Shown: piece by piece, positions 37,924 through 48,885 of the stretch | How positions within the stretch are numbered: the first letter of the stretch is position 1 | How the letters are laid out: every line of letters starts with the position of its first letter | Source of the DNA: Ashinkailepas kermadecensis | Taxonomy: Eukaryota > Arthropoda > Thecostraca > Neolepadidae | Direction of reading: 5' to 3' | DNA: 64,000 bases | NCBI GenBank assembly: GCA_034440615.1 | Contig: JAOTOM010005132.1 | Coordinates: 838,501-902,500 of the forward strand | Program-made: the position numbers and the translations under genes | Notes under the pieces: model-generated | Told to the model about the DNA's origin: nothing | Databases searched by the model: none | What the model saw: the letters and a program-made list of their open reading frames with translations, nothing else

Positions 37924-38112
37924 TCATTGTGACGGTACGTGCGCCTCCGCCTCCGGCTCCGAGATGGCCAGCAGACTCCTGCTCTGCAGAATCTGCTCGA
38001 TCAGGGTGTGGTCGGTATCACGGCTCTGAATATCCTCCTCAGGCGTCCACGAGTGGTCGTTTTCCAGTCGATACGTGCCGACGAACGTGTGTGGGCAGGC
38101 ACTTCCCCACTC
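37924..38112 (-). CDS. C1orf50: C1orf50-like terminal exon
   Basis: 189 nt with stop, phase 0, acceptor TGCCTTCCAG. It encodes EWGSACPHTFVGTYRLENDH and SWTPEEDIQSRD, then a Leu/Ser-rich tail and an acidic end. EWG..CPH.F.G.Y.L..D.SWTP is a family signature. Confidence 0.93.
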   Translation of the reverse strand, partial: EWGSACPHTFVGTYRLENDHSWTPEEDIQSRDTDHTLIEQILQSRSLLAISEPEAEAHVPSQ

Positions 38113-39555
38113 CTGGAAGGCAGGAGCACATCCGTGCCTCGGCAGGGTATCGGCACACTCGCCGGCTACACTTTGACGGCGCGGGAACACCCCACCCAGG
38201 TGCAAGGGCAGATGGGGCAGTGGAAGGACCGCAGAAGAGGGCCTTCTCGAATTGAGCACTGACCTTTAGACACGAGGCCTCTAACACGCCCCCGCCCGCC
38301 ATAGCCGTTAAGTGAGCTACTGCTGGAGTGCCAACTAGCTTATTTCGCATCAGAAATGAATTGTGGCCTGATTTACGACTTCCCGGACCAAGCCCAGAGT
38401 AGTGCACACTCACGCCGAAATTTACACAGGCAATACACTAAGACGGTAACTTATTAGCAGAAACTAAGCCGTTAACGTCTTGACAAAACTTACTGGACCG
38501 AGAATATGTATGCCTCCCTATTTCCACCTTAAAACGAACGAAAGAAAACTCGGCGCCGCGTGAAGGTGGCGACTGACCTGTGGCGATATTAGTGACATGT
38601 ACCGCTGACCATTGGGCCGCTCATACATAGAGTACAAATTGCCAGCGATCTTCTTTGAGTTGCAGGCGACGTGGTGGAGGTCGTTGTTTCGTTTGGCCTC
38701 CTGCAATATCCTCTCGGCCTGCCCCTGCAGGAAACGAATCTGCTCCACGATAACCTGCAGCTTGCTGCCCACATTTGCGCGCACGAATGTGTCCGCCTGT
38801 CGATCAGGGGGCCTGTGTCAGAGCGTGTTCCTCTGCCAACCAGGCCATCTGTGCCAGAGCGTGTCCGCCTGCTGATCAAGTCATCTGTGTCAGAGCGTGA
38901 CCGCCTGCTGATCAGGTCGTCTGTGTCAGAGCGCGACCTACTAAAAGGCCGGGCAGCAGGTACTACGACGAATGTTCCAGCTGTCTGCCATCAAGGAAAA
39001 AAACACCAGCGCCACTAAAAACAGGTGATCCAAACGTCTAGTCACGTGCGCCTTGTTTCCTTCAGGGAGTCATTTTTACACACAGCATGCTTGTAGCCAG
39101 CGCCTCAGCTGTATTACGTCAGAAAATAGTAACAATATTGTTAAGACGTTGGATTCAAGGATATAATATCAAAGTCTGCAAAACCATGCAGACAGAAATA
39201 ACTATCCAGTCCATCAGTACAAAACTAAACAAAACACGTCAGCCGCACTGTCACATGACAATGTCACAATGTCACTACCATTACTATAATCTTCCCTGCT
39301 ACTACTCTAATTTGTCTAACAATATCAATTCAGCAACGAAATAGTATCAATGTTTGCTGCAATTGTCCAAAATGGGCGCCAATAATAGGTATATATTAAA
39401 ATGCATGTCATCGGCTGGAAATTTAGTTCTGTCTCTGATACTAACCTTTGCCACCTCTTGTGCAAGGTTCACCAGGTCGGTGGAGAGTGCCTTGGAAGCG
39501 TGCTCCTGGTCCACCAGCTGATTAACACCATCGTCCTTCAAACTTCTCACTGCGA
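37924..39555 (-). CDS. C1orf50: C1orf50-like protein, three exons, 5' end missing
   Basis: Minus-strand gene with exons 39555-39446, 38796-38578 and 38112-37924, joined in phase 0 at both seen introns. The joined protein matches the conserved C1orf50 family: DLVNLAQEVAK, then ADTFVRANVGSKL, a helical Q-rich stretch, LHHVACN, LYSMYERPNGQRYMSLISPQ, EWGSACPHTFVGTYRLENDH, SWTPEEDI, and a short variable tail. Function is uncharacterised in the family as far as I know, and no catalytic motif is visible. It is convergent with the ZnT gene. The N-terminal exon was not found; the family normally has a short variable N-terminus. Confidence 0.9.
38578..38796 (-). CDS. C1orf50: C1orf50-like central exon
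   Basis: 219 nt, phase 0 at both ends, acceptor CTGATCGACAG, donor GTCAGT. It encodes ADTFVRANVGSKLQVIVEQI, LQGQAERILQEAKRNNDLHH, VACNSKKIAGNLYSMYERPN and GQRYMSLISPQ, the most conserved block of the family. The 36 bp around the acceptor are repeated about four times upstream. Confidence 0.93.
38797..38938 (-). repeat. 36-bp minisatellite carrying a splice acceptor, about 4 copies
   Basis: On the minus strand the unit is GCGGTCACGCTCTGACACAG plus ATGACTTGATCAGCAG. The final CAG is the acceptor of the C1orf50-like central exon, and GCGGACAC begins that exon. Spacing is exactly 36 bp. Confidence 0.9.
39446..39555 (-). CDS. C1orf50: C1orf50-like exon (N-terminal part)
   Basis: Minus-strand exon with acceptor CTTGTTTCAG and donor GTTAGT. 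It reads VRSLKDDGVNQLVDQEHAS, then STDLVNLAQEVAK. Only the last dozen residues are clearly family-conserved. The first part and the acceptor are inferred from the open frame, and a second AG 6 nt downstream is possible. Confidence 0.7.
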
Positions 39556-39559
39556 CTGA

Positions 39560-41200
39560 AACAAGCCGACCCAGTATTGCTATTTGAACGCTGGAGCGCC
39601 TAGGCTCACCCTCGGGGAAGCTTCAGATACTAACTAGAAGAAACAGCACGATATTGCAGTGGGGGATCCAGGCCGTTATGCATAATGGGGTACTGACCGG
39701 CGTTTTGTTTTCACACTCATCCGATGGAGCCACCGACACTGATCACAGATCCGCCCTTAAAATAACTGTACGACCTCCATCTCCCAAGAAATTTGCGCCG
39801 GACGGTTCGGTGACCAAGAAACGCGCCCGAGGCTACGTGCCGTCAGGATTCGGCTGCTCGGCGCGGCTGGGTAGCAGTGAGTGACGACGGCCGTCCACCA
39901 CCATCGCTCGATGTTTGGCGCCTTCTGCTGGATTCTACATTGTCTCGTGTTACGTTCATCAGGAGAGGGGTCATACGCCAGGGTTGTTCTGATCTATGGG
40001 CGTCAGCGACGGCACACATAGGTAGATTAGGGGAGCAGGCACTTCGTATCTTCTTTAGCCTTCCGCAGAACCCTTAGCTATTTAACGCGTTTGTCTAATA
40101 TTAGTGGTATATTCAGGGGTGTTGCAAGTCCTATATGTGATTCTCTGTTTCAGTTAAAGAAGAATACATGATTTAAAGGTCGATGAGAGTCAGCAATTTG
40201 GTGACGTGTAAAGTGTGCTGCACATTGCCTCTTAACATTCATCACCGGCTGAGTTGGAACACTTTTGGTACGTTTATGTCTACACAGGCGATTGGTGTGG
40301 CTGACAGATGGGATGCTGTTCGCTGGATGCTGAATATAGGTTATTCATTGCTGGCTTGCTCACCTTGACTTAATTGCTGAGTTTGTATAAAGTGATGGCC
40401 TGTCGAAGTGCTCACCGCGAATTTGCGTGTGCAACGTCCATCGCGTAAACCAACACGATTTGTTCCGAGGGCTTTAGGTGTTATCTGTGTAACCTATTAT
40501 TGGATTGGGTTTGTTGCAGTTCCTAAGTTCCTGCTGGCCTCTGACTGCCCTGGTATATATGTTTGTGTGCCTTGTCCATAAGCCTAATACATCCTGTGTT
40601 GCTGCGCATGCATACGGAATTTGCAGGCAACTTCAATAAATGCAGCAAGGTGTGCGTCTACCAACGACTTTACCGGCGGTGATGACAAGAGAAGGGGAAG
40701 GGCGGAGCGATATGAGCCACCACTTCATTTTCCGTCGCCCCGTGGACGAGTGAACAGACCCAGATTCAATATCCAGCAATTTTTCATCCTTGTCCAAGAG
40801 TTGTTCATTTTTATCTTCGAAAAAAATATAGAAGCAAAATGGTTAACCTTTCAACTGGTTCCAACAGCGCATGAGATGGTATTGAACGATTCAGTGTCCA
40901 TATACATTTGCTAGTTTTTGCTGAGTGACGATCCAGTGGGGTACATCTTCCAACACATATACATTTTCGCTATCTTTAGTCCATTATTAGCTAAAATAAG
41001 CTTTATCTAGTCCACTCAAACCATTATTTTAACCTCAAAGTATCACACAGTGGCATAAGCTCAATCCCGTTAGTGTTACTGTAATAAACCACATTTCACT
41101 GGGTAAGCAATTGTATCTTTGCAAAAAGATCTGGAAATTATTTCCTTGGGGTTCAGGGCGCGAAAATAAACGTGTACGATTTCAGAGAAGAAAAACCGTG
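39560..41200. other. Upstream of C1orf50-like gene, no gene recognised
   Basis: The missing first C1orf50 exon should lie here or further upstream but was not identified. A MITE-like start CAGTGGGGGATCCAGG lies at 39658. A + strand open stretch at 39780-39875 (PDGSVTKKRARGYVPSGFGC) looks protein-like but has no recognised family. Confidence 0.35.
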
Positions 41201-41215
41201 GCTCCCTTTATGAGA

Positions 41216-41270
41216 TTGATTGATTATTTGGGTTTAAGGACGCGCCGACTACAGGGTCATTTGGCGCCCA
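41216..41270 (-). mobile_element. Mini retroposon-like insertion, 55 bp
   Basis: Minus strand starts GGGCGCC, then ATGACC, ends CCTTAAACCCAAATAATCAA. Flanked by the perfect 12-bp repeat CCCTTTATGAGA (41204-41215, 41271-41282). Confidence 0.75.
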
Positions 41271-41284
41271 CCCTTTATGAGACG

Positions 41285-43540
41285 TGACATAGCTTCCGAG
41301 CCTTGTAACACCGCCATTCATTCACACGTAACGGTCACAACTAAAGCTATAAATATTTGCACCCGATACCTCATGGTTACAATGCAAACCCCATATTCAT
41401 CATACTATCGCTTCCAGGGCTGTATGGGGCACAATACCATTTCAAAATATTTTCTTCGATGGTATTGCACGAGGCCAATGCTAAGCTTTTCTTTTTAGAG
41501 GCTGGGATTGGGATGGCGCCTTTTTGGCATTAGTTTATTAGCCAGTGGGAGTTCAAGTCTTGAACCATCATCAACAGGTGCACCGATGATGCACACATAA
41601 TTCATGTTGAATTTGTTTTTTCGGTTGCATTATTACATATGGATATGGAATGCTATTTCAACTGAAATGGAATGCTGTTACCCATGCAATATTACATGGA
41701 GAAAGGCTTTTGCAACGTTTCTTGGGGCATTTATGAAACTTTGAACCTGATATGCAAGCTTGAAAGTGGCTTATTAGTACAATGGTTATATAAAATATAA
41801 TTTCAACAATATGTGTCATATTGTGAGTATAAATGGAGAATTAAAGACGTTTGGGCATGGTTTATTCACATTCCACTGCGGTTTATTGTGAACGAACTCG
41901 ACGTACACGCCTCAGGGAAGGGTGAACAATTTTACCAAGGAAAATGCAAGACGAACATTGAGCGACTACGATACCCTCTACACCGACCGACGTTTTCTAG
42001 CATTCTAGCAATCTTGGCTGCAGCCTAATTTACACATAAAACATTGCCGCAATTACACACAAAGCATTGCCCCCAATTCCAGCATGAGATGAGCACTAAC
42101 CTCATCACAACAGGGAAATTGCATAGTCCACAAATTCTCATATGGAATTGCACACATGAAATATCATGCTGGAATTTCAGTAGGAATGGCCAATACATAG
42201 GTAGTTGCAAGAGTAGCAAACATTAAAATTTCAAGTTATTTGCCAATATTGAGATTGGCCCCACTAGTATGTAGGCAACTGGTTATCAGATGACACCATT
42301 TTCTGAAACAATTATACATACCCTGGTTGCTGGATGAGGCCATCTTCGGTGCTGCATGTGAGTTACCACCTTCTGCGGAAGCAGGTAGTAATTCCAACAT
42401 GTCCTAACAAATAGTGAAAATAAATGAAGCAATATCAAATAAAACAATTCTTATGATCTTAGGCTACCAACTGCTTTTCTACAAGCCAGAGTAGGAGGCA
42501 TGAAGTCATAAAGTGTTCAGGCTTAATACAAGCCAGATGGGCCCATCTCAGTTAAGCCCATGAAGGTAAGATACTATAAGCCTAGGGAAAATATACTCAA
42601 CACCCCAATCCAATCGATATAATATGTTGGATTATAAAGAAATGATCTATTGACATCCTACCTACCTACCTATCTAACCTAATAATACCTATCCTACATA
42701 GCATAGCAGATAACATGTATCTACCTATCTCTACTCCAGCATATCTAGCCATGGTCACTTGATCTCAAGTAATGCACACTGACAGATGATGAGAAGAGAC
42801 ACATGGGATGATAATTTTCCAGAGATAGCTCTGGATGACAAAATCCTGGAACAGCCCATTTTCCAGAGCCTGGACTGGTCATGGTAATGCAATGGGTAGA
42901 CCATTACCGTAGTTCAGGATATAACATTGATTAGGGTGCTTCATTATCTTTTTTTATCTTCTTATAATACCTTTCCTTTATGGGCTTAACCCAGATGGGC
43001 CCCTGTGACTTTTATTAAACCTGAACATGCTTGACATGACTTATGATTCAACACCAAAGTGTTACATGCTCCATACAATGATGCACATATTTTGTTGCTG
43101 CAGAGTAAACCATTTGTTTTTGCAAGCAGCATGCCTCTGACCTTCACAACATTGCCCACTTATGGAGATTGGCTTCATTTCATAGCAAATATACACTGCA
43201 ATTGCACTCTGCTGTTAATTCTGCCAACACTTCATACAGCAGCACCCAAAGCTAGGTGAAAATCTTGCCCTGAGTTGAGATTTGACAGCTTCATAACAAA
43301 GCATAGAAAATAAAGTGGTACTTTTGCACTTTATGGTCTTCAGAAGATAACTCTTACACACATTTACCTCTATAAAGCAAACAAAGAGGTTAGGTTTGGT
43401 TAGGTTCGGTTATGCTAGGTTTTTCAGGATAGAAAATTTTGATTTAAAAAAATAAAACCAAATTTAGATGTTTTTTTTTCTTTCAAAAGCAGGTTAAGTA
43501 GGTTAGGCTATGCTGATATATTTTTTTCGGTATTTCTGTC
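41285..43540. other. AT-rich region with LINE 3'-end fragments
   Basis: 42500-42760 (minus-oriented) and 42930-43030 (plus-oriented) resemble the LINE 3' region with GGGCCCATC.CAGTTAAGCC. An inverted repeat, AATTCCAGCATGA with TCATGCTGGAATT, lies at 42075-42176. No gene seen. Confidence 0.5.
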
Positions 43541-43919
43541 TTAAAGGGTGTTTTTTGGAATTTTCGGATTTTTGTCCCTGAATATTATGTTTATTAACGT
43601 GATTCGGAAGATGCGATCATTCGTTTTCTCCGTAAATGCTTACGTCTCGGTTAATCTTAGCGATAATATCTATAATGCACCATATATGCCACACCGCTGT
43701 TGTTTGTTGCATAATTTTATCCATCCCTCACCTGGCACTTCTCAGACGTGATTAAAGGGACATTCAACACTTCATGCAGTTGATTCAACACTTTTTCACG
43801 TCGAAAATGCTTAATTTCCGCCTCTTTGCCACATAGATGACACCACCATTATTTCACCGCAACGCCGGAAAAAAACTAAGCAGAGCACGGCTTCCGGGCG
43901 TGATGTGCGGATGACGTCA

Positions 43920-44290
43920 CGATAAATATTACGCTTGTTTTGAAATTATAATATATAAGTTTATATTAGTTTAGATAAGAGTAGATTGTATTACGTTAGG
44001 TTAGGTTAGGTTAGGTTTTCCTATTTAATTATTAATTATCATACTGCTTGTTGGAAGTCCTGAGGAAAGACGACAAGACCGAGCAGAAGCACACTCTTTT
44101 AAATATCACTTCGCGGTCCGTCACGATAAACATTACGCTTGTGTTTTTAAATTAAAATATATGAGTTTATATTAGTTTAGATAAGAGTAGATTGTATTAT
44201 GTTAGGTTAGGTTAGGTTAGGTTAGATTTTCCTATTTAATTATGAATTATCATACTATTTGTTGGAAGTCGTGAGGGTAGACGAGACCGG
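43920..44290. repeat. 206-bp tandem duplication with TTAGG tracts
   Basis: ATAAGAGTAGATTGTATTAC recurs at 43975 and 44181. Both copies carry four TTAGG pentamers (43996-44015, 44202-44221) and TTTCCTATTTAATTAT. It lies directly upstream of the transposase-like reading frame. Confidence 0.9.
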
Positions 44291-44326
44291 GGTCACAGGG
44301 GTCACTTTGAGGTCAACAGTTCGAAA

Positions 44327-44773
44327 ATGGCTTCGGTGTGTGTAGGTTGTGATCCAGTGCCATATGATATAATCAAACTTTGCTATAAGGACAACCAAGC
44401 GAGCTTAGACTTCCTTAGACGCCACGGAGTTCTTCCTGCCGGAGTTGTCTGCTCTAAGTGTTCCAAGGCCTGCAGGTTGCAGGAGAGTAGGCATCGGTGG
44501 GAGTGCACCGAGACGTTTCGTGTCGCCAGAAGGAAGGAGAAGAGGTGTGGGTTCGTCACAAGCGACTACAAAGGAACTTTTCTCGACGGAACCCGCCTGG
44601 AACCGTGGCAAGTTGTGTGTTTTATTAATCTGTGGTTAGATAAAGCCGGGACCATCTCATTAAGGTATGTGAACGTTTGTAGTGTTAGCCAATCAAAGCC
44701 TCAGTCCCATGCCTATGACGTCATCATACCGTACCGACGTGACTATGACGTCATCATTCAAATTGAAAAGTAA
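44327..44773 (+). CDS. ISXO2/Merlin-type transposase N-terminal region, partial
   Basis: 148-codon frame starting MASVCVGCD. It reads FLRRHGVLPAGVVCSKCSKA, WECTETFRVARRKEKRCGF, SDYKGTFLDGT and LEPWQVVCFINLWLDKAGTI. The C..C and later C residues form a zinc-ribbon-like unit, and the whole matches the N-terminal part of ISXO2-type transposases common in arthropod genomes. The catalytic DDE region is absent. AAG followed by GTATGT at 44662-44670 is a good splice donor, so coding may originally have ended at 44664 and continued in an exon now lost. It sits inside a pair of inverted ends. Confidence 0.8.
   Translation: MASVCVGCDPVPYDIIKLCYKDNQASLDFLRRHGVLPAGVVCSKCSKACRLQESRHRWECTETFRVARRKEKRCGFVTSDYKGTFLDGTRLEPWQVVCFINLWLDKAGTISLRYVNVCSVSQSKPQSHAYDVIIPYRRDYDVIIQIEK
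44716..44753. promoter_or_regulatory. Two CRE-type palindromes TGACGTCA
   Basis: Perfect TGACGTCA at 44716-44723 and 44746-44753. Another is at 43912-43919 in the same element, and two more at 54571-54578 and 54595-54602 in the related copy. Binding function is inference only. Confidence 0.5.
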
Positions 44774-44879
44774 GCATTTACGGAGAAAACGAGTGATCGC
44801 ATCTTCCGAATCACGTTCATAAACATGGTATTCCGAAAAAAAATCCAAAAATTCCTAAAACACTGTTTAAGAAAAATTT

Positions 44880-45160
44880 ACCATTTTTTCTTTGTAAAAT
44901 TTTGAAGGAAAAATGTCTGACATGAAATAATTTATTTTTTTATTTTTTACTTCCACAGGAGCCCAGGCTAGTTTAGCTTGGGTTAGGTTACATTTTTTCT
45001 TGATAACATTATTTCTTATGCTATACTACCAAACTATCAGCACCATGTTTGACATTACTTTGCTTGTCAACAAAAAACCATTTGCAGAAGAAATGGGTTG
45101 TCATGTCATTATATTCATGTTGAAATTTTTTTCCTTTAATTTTTATCTCAATAATTTCTA
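44880..45160. other. AT-rich intergenic sequence
   Basis: No feature recognised. Confidence 0.4.
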
Positions 45161-45164
45161 GTCA

Positions 45165-45400
45165 TAGTCATAGTGTTCAGACTTTGTAAGAGCCACAAGG
45201 GTCCATCCAGGATAAGTATGTAAAGGGAAGATAACACAGCCCTAGCAAAAAGACACTCATCACCCCAACCAACACCACATCCCTAATTCCAAAGAGTCCA
45301 TCCACAAACATCTCACATGCCCATCAATGCCTATCTCTTATGTATCCAGACCTATTCACTGGATCCCACTTCACACATGTGGCTTGTTGATCTCCAATTA
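45165..45400 (-). mobile_element. LINE 3'-end fragment
   Basis: Begins with CATAGTCATAGTG tail repeats, then AGAGCCACAAGGGTCCATCC. It matches the 48180 fragment and the 3' region of the LINE at 49690. Confidence 0.7.
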
Positions 45401-45404
45401 TACC

Positions 45405-47845
45405 GATAAATTAAGGAATCCAGGAAGCATCTCTACCCAAATCAACATTAAGCAATTTTGCAGTAAATGTTGAGCACTTGAATAATCTTAAATAGGTACT
45501 TGAATAATGTCAACATACACCCACACATATGTTAATGGTCTTCTACACACCCACGAAAATATAATAATTAACTTTATTTACTACATATTCAGAGATAGGG
45601 CACTACTGTAAGAAATGCGCAGAATTTGCCGAACATTTCATTGCGCTAGTGATGCCATACAGGAGGGCAAAGATAAATTATTCATCAACAATCATGGAAC
45701 ATATGCAGGTCTTGGATTGAAAGGTAGATCAATTTACTCACAAACGGTCACGGACGTGTCGTTGGTTACTATGACTGATAATAAAACACAAGTGTACTAT
45801 CACCATTATCCTATCACCACAATATTATATTGTGCATTCATCGATATTCAGTAGTACTTCACACCATAGGCAAGTTGATGAGCAGGACTCGTGATTTATC
45901 AGCATATAGTTGATTCCTCTAGTGAACTTCAACACTTGAGTTTTTGAGTGGTGTGGGATCGAATAAAGAAGTGAAAGACAGTGGGTGGTGGCGGGGGGCG
46001 GTCAAGTTGTTCCGGGCCTGTGACGTAGCCAAGGCGATACTCGGCAGCACCTTGCGTGCATGTCAATCCAAAACGGCCAATATTTTCCACGGCTTTACGC
46101 AGGCGATTTTATTGTATATAGGCAAATTTGACATCATGCGAATGCCTGAAGAATTCTACATACGAATCCGGATCGCTTTTACTTGCATCACCTCAAATAA
46201 GTATGTTTCCTTACCGGTAAATGAGGACACTACACAAAACCGGCCGACCGACTCCCAGAGGGCGGGGCCTAGAGTCGTTGCCATGACGACCGGCTGGCCC
46301 TCAAGGCCAGTCGTGCGTCGAGCCTCGACAGAAAAGGAAGCTGCTGTTAAATGAAATTGCTAGGAATCTGCTAGATTTGGAATATTCTACTATAGGATTC
46401 TATAATCTGCCAGATGTCCACCACATTCTAGTGGAATATTGCATTTTCTAGCATATGACGTCACCAAGGCACAGAGATACTAGATCTGAGAATCTACTAA
46501 ACTTGGGTGTACCCGTTCTTTAATATACTCTAGGTGGTGGATCCCTTAGGACGCTTTTAAATTATTGGATTGCCAGTTCATCTACAGGGTGGAGGTACGA
46601 ACGGATGACTGATGAAAGCGCAGTCTGATGGCGGGGGGTGGACTTTGCCGAAAGCTAGATGAACAAATCCACCGTCCCTTCCTACATTTCTGTGCTCAGC
46701 TAAGAGACGTCGCAACAAGACGGACGGACCCACATCGTCTGTCAGCTATAGGGACAGACCCAGGAATGCTTGTAGGAAAAGGTACATTTCTTCGTGGTGG
46801 GGGCGCTTTCGGTGGAAATATTCGTTGAATGAGGAGGTGGGATGCGCTCACTCGACTACATTGAATGGGCGCTTTTCGTCTAAATGGACGCTTCTCCTGT
46901 AAAAGCGACCACTTTTGCTGAAAATGCATTGAGTGGTCGGAATGCACTCCCAGTGAACATGCCGACAGCGGTCCGACGTCGGCCCGATGCTCGGCTTTAC
47001 GTCAGGCCGATGTCGGGACGCTAGCGGCCCGCTGTCGGCTGGGAAGTGGAATGTCCGTCCATGCCGACATGCAGCTGACACTCAGTCGACATGTAGCCGA
47101 CGTGAGGCCGATGTCGGAAGGATGTCGTGTTGCGGTTGGGACGCTAGCGGCCCATTGTCGGCTCGGGAGTGACATGTTGGAAAACGTCCCGACATTGGCT
47201 GGCCGCTGTTGGTATGTCGAACTCAACCAGACATATGTTATATTCCAGGTCAATTTACCGATGCGGGCCGAGAGCGGCCTGATGCCGGTGTACCGCTTAC
47301 AAGATGCCGAGCTCGCCCCGACACATGCCGACAGCGGGCCGACATCGGCATGTTTACTGGGTCGAGTCTTTTGAAGGGGAGTCTTTCCCAGCCAGAGGGG
47401 CACCGCCTGCCCATGGTGTAAGGGAGGGACGCATTCTTCAGTGCTCCCTTGCATGCGTTCTTGGTCATGCATGGGATAGCTTTGGGGTCGGTGAAATCGC
47501 TTGAATGGCGGGAGTTTGAAGTACGATTAAATGACGTCATCAAAAGGGCGGAGTAATATTCTTTGTTATGATTTCGGGTTCGTTTCGAATCCCTACCTAG
47601 TTCAAGGTTTTGATTGGGTTTGATACTGGCGGTTATTGCTGGTAGTTGTCGCGCGTTGTTATTTAGTTTTTGTTTTTGTGGTGAAGTGGTGGAATTTGAG
47701 TATTACGGCTCGATAGGGCTTGGGGTATTATCTACGTAGGTTTTATGTGACACACTTACGGCTTGGGATTATTTAAGGTAAGCTTATTCTAGCCTGTGTG
47801 CTTGGTGTTTTTCTTTTGCATACCAATACGTGTTCTGCGTTTCAG
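45405..47845. other. No gene; GTCGGC-rich tract
   Basis: 46950-47360 is rich in GCCGACATCGGC-like words, forming many small palindromes. 46738-46870 and 47370-47450 look like G/C-rich MITE edges. The 137-codon frame at 45944 has no recognised homology. Confidence 0.45.
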
Positions 47846-47849
47846 TCAG

Positions 47850-48180
47850 GTAGGTAGGTAGCGGAAGAGGGGGTATCTGAACACGTTCCGTTTCCCGAAC
47901 ACCTTCCTTTGGACGTCTCCTGTGTCACGTTCAGAGCGTAAGTAACACAAATTGCGGTATGCATAAACAACGAACCTTTCGCTACCAAAATAAGAAGGTT
48001 CAATCACATCGTTCCACAGATTCTTTGTGTATTGAACTAGCAAAGTCTGTGGGTGCCATTTTAAGGCTTCCTAGGCTTAAGAAAACCACAAAGAAACCTC
48101 AGATTAAAAAAAAAAAATTGCACCAGTATTTTTCAGTGGCCACTAATAACTTGTACCACAACAGGTACAGTGAAGTAATC
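47850..48180 (+). repeat. Dispersed repeat, inverted copy at 56685-57050
   Basis: Shared blocks in mirror order: GAACACGTTCC, CCTTTGGACGTC, TGTCACGTTCA, ATTCTTTGTGTA, CAGTGGCCACTAATAACTTG, CAGTGAAGTAATC. The reading LCIELAKSVGAI is kept in both copies. Family unknown. Confidence 0.65.
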
Positions 48181-48440
48181 ATAAAGTCATAAAGTCATAA
48201 AGTGATGAGACTTCAACTTAATAAGAGCCACAAGGGCCCATCCAGGTTAAGTCCATAAATGGAAGATACAACAACCCTGGCAAAATGACACTTCACCCTA
48301 ATCAACACCACATCCCTAGTTCCAAAGAATACATCCACCAACATCCTCCACTCATCAATGTCTATCTACCTTATCTACTCAGCCCTATTAACTCAACACT
48401 TACGGCACTTACGGCATACTCATGTAACACATGTGAGTTG
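48180..48440 (-). mobile_element. LINE 3'-end fragment with ATAAAGTC tail
   Basis: Starts with three CATAAAGT units (the LINE's short tandem tail), followed by AAGAGCCACAAGGGCCCATC. 5'-truncated copy in minus orientation. Confidence 0.75.
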
Positions 48441-48504
48441 AATGCCCGACCAATACTGTTAGAACCCATCCATGCCTGCTTAAAGAGGCCTGTACAGTTC
48501 ACAC

Positions 48505-48885
48505 CTACTTAGCATGAATATCCACCACCAGAGTGGGAAACTTACTTTCTGGGTTGGGAGTCAGAGTGCATACAGATTTCTTCCAGAGTACATTTTCATG
48601 GACATTATTTTTTGATGCATGGATTCTGTTTACCAGTAACCGACCAGAAAAACCTAAATCAGTACCTTCATAATATGCATAAGTAATATAATTCTCATTT
48701 TTTGTCAAATCAAATGCCAAAACATAGGAACAAAGAAGTGAACAATGGATGGCACCGCCCGGCAGTGACCCATAATAATCAGCACTGTTTTGTTTCTCAT
48801 AACTCACAGGAGAAATGCACTTTCCTTTCACTGTTGGTCTCAGTACAAGGCTAGCCATATGAAAAACAAACAAAAATACTTTCAC
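48505..48885 (-). CDS. Conserved reading frame in hAT-like family, unknown product
   Basis: 126 codons. Reads KVFLFVFHMASLVLRPTVKG, YVLAFDLTKNENYITYAY and SKNNVHENVLWKKSVCTL. Equivalent segments recur in copy B (53534-53301, -) and copy C (from about 55800, +) with the same residues around FVFHMASLVL. I recognise no domain. It may be a fragment of a transposon protein or a captured sequence. The last codons run past the element end into flanking DNA, so the true coding end is uncertain. Confidence 0.4.
   Translation of the reverse strand: MKVFLFVFHMASLVLRPTVKGKCISPVSYEKQNSADYYGSLPGGAIHCSLLCSYVLAFDLTKNENYITYAYYEGTDLGFSGRLLVNRIHASKNNVHENVLWKKSVCTLTPNPESKFPTLVVDIHAK

Larger units (their letters stand above)
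43548..44863 (+). mobile_element. Merlin-like DNA transposon with about 100-bp inverted ends
   Basis: GTGTTTTTTGGAATTTTCGG and following (43548 onward) and the reverse complement ending at 44863 share about 100 bp, including ATTCGGAAGATGCGATCA and CGTTTTCTCCGTAAATGC. Flanks TCTTAAAG and TGTTTAAG agree at six of eight positions, consistent with an eroded 8-bp target duplication. The interior has a 206-bp tandem duplication and one ISXO2-type coding exon, too short for a full transposase. Confidence 0.72.

Noticed and set aside
39780..39875. Missing first exon of the C1orf50-like gene
   Set aside because: The protein-like reading is on the opposite strand; the minus strand has stops and no matching residues.
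45944..46354. 136-codon frame
   Set aside because: No family resemblance, no splice context, and composition like its flanks.
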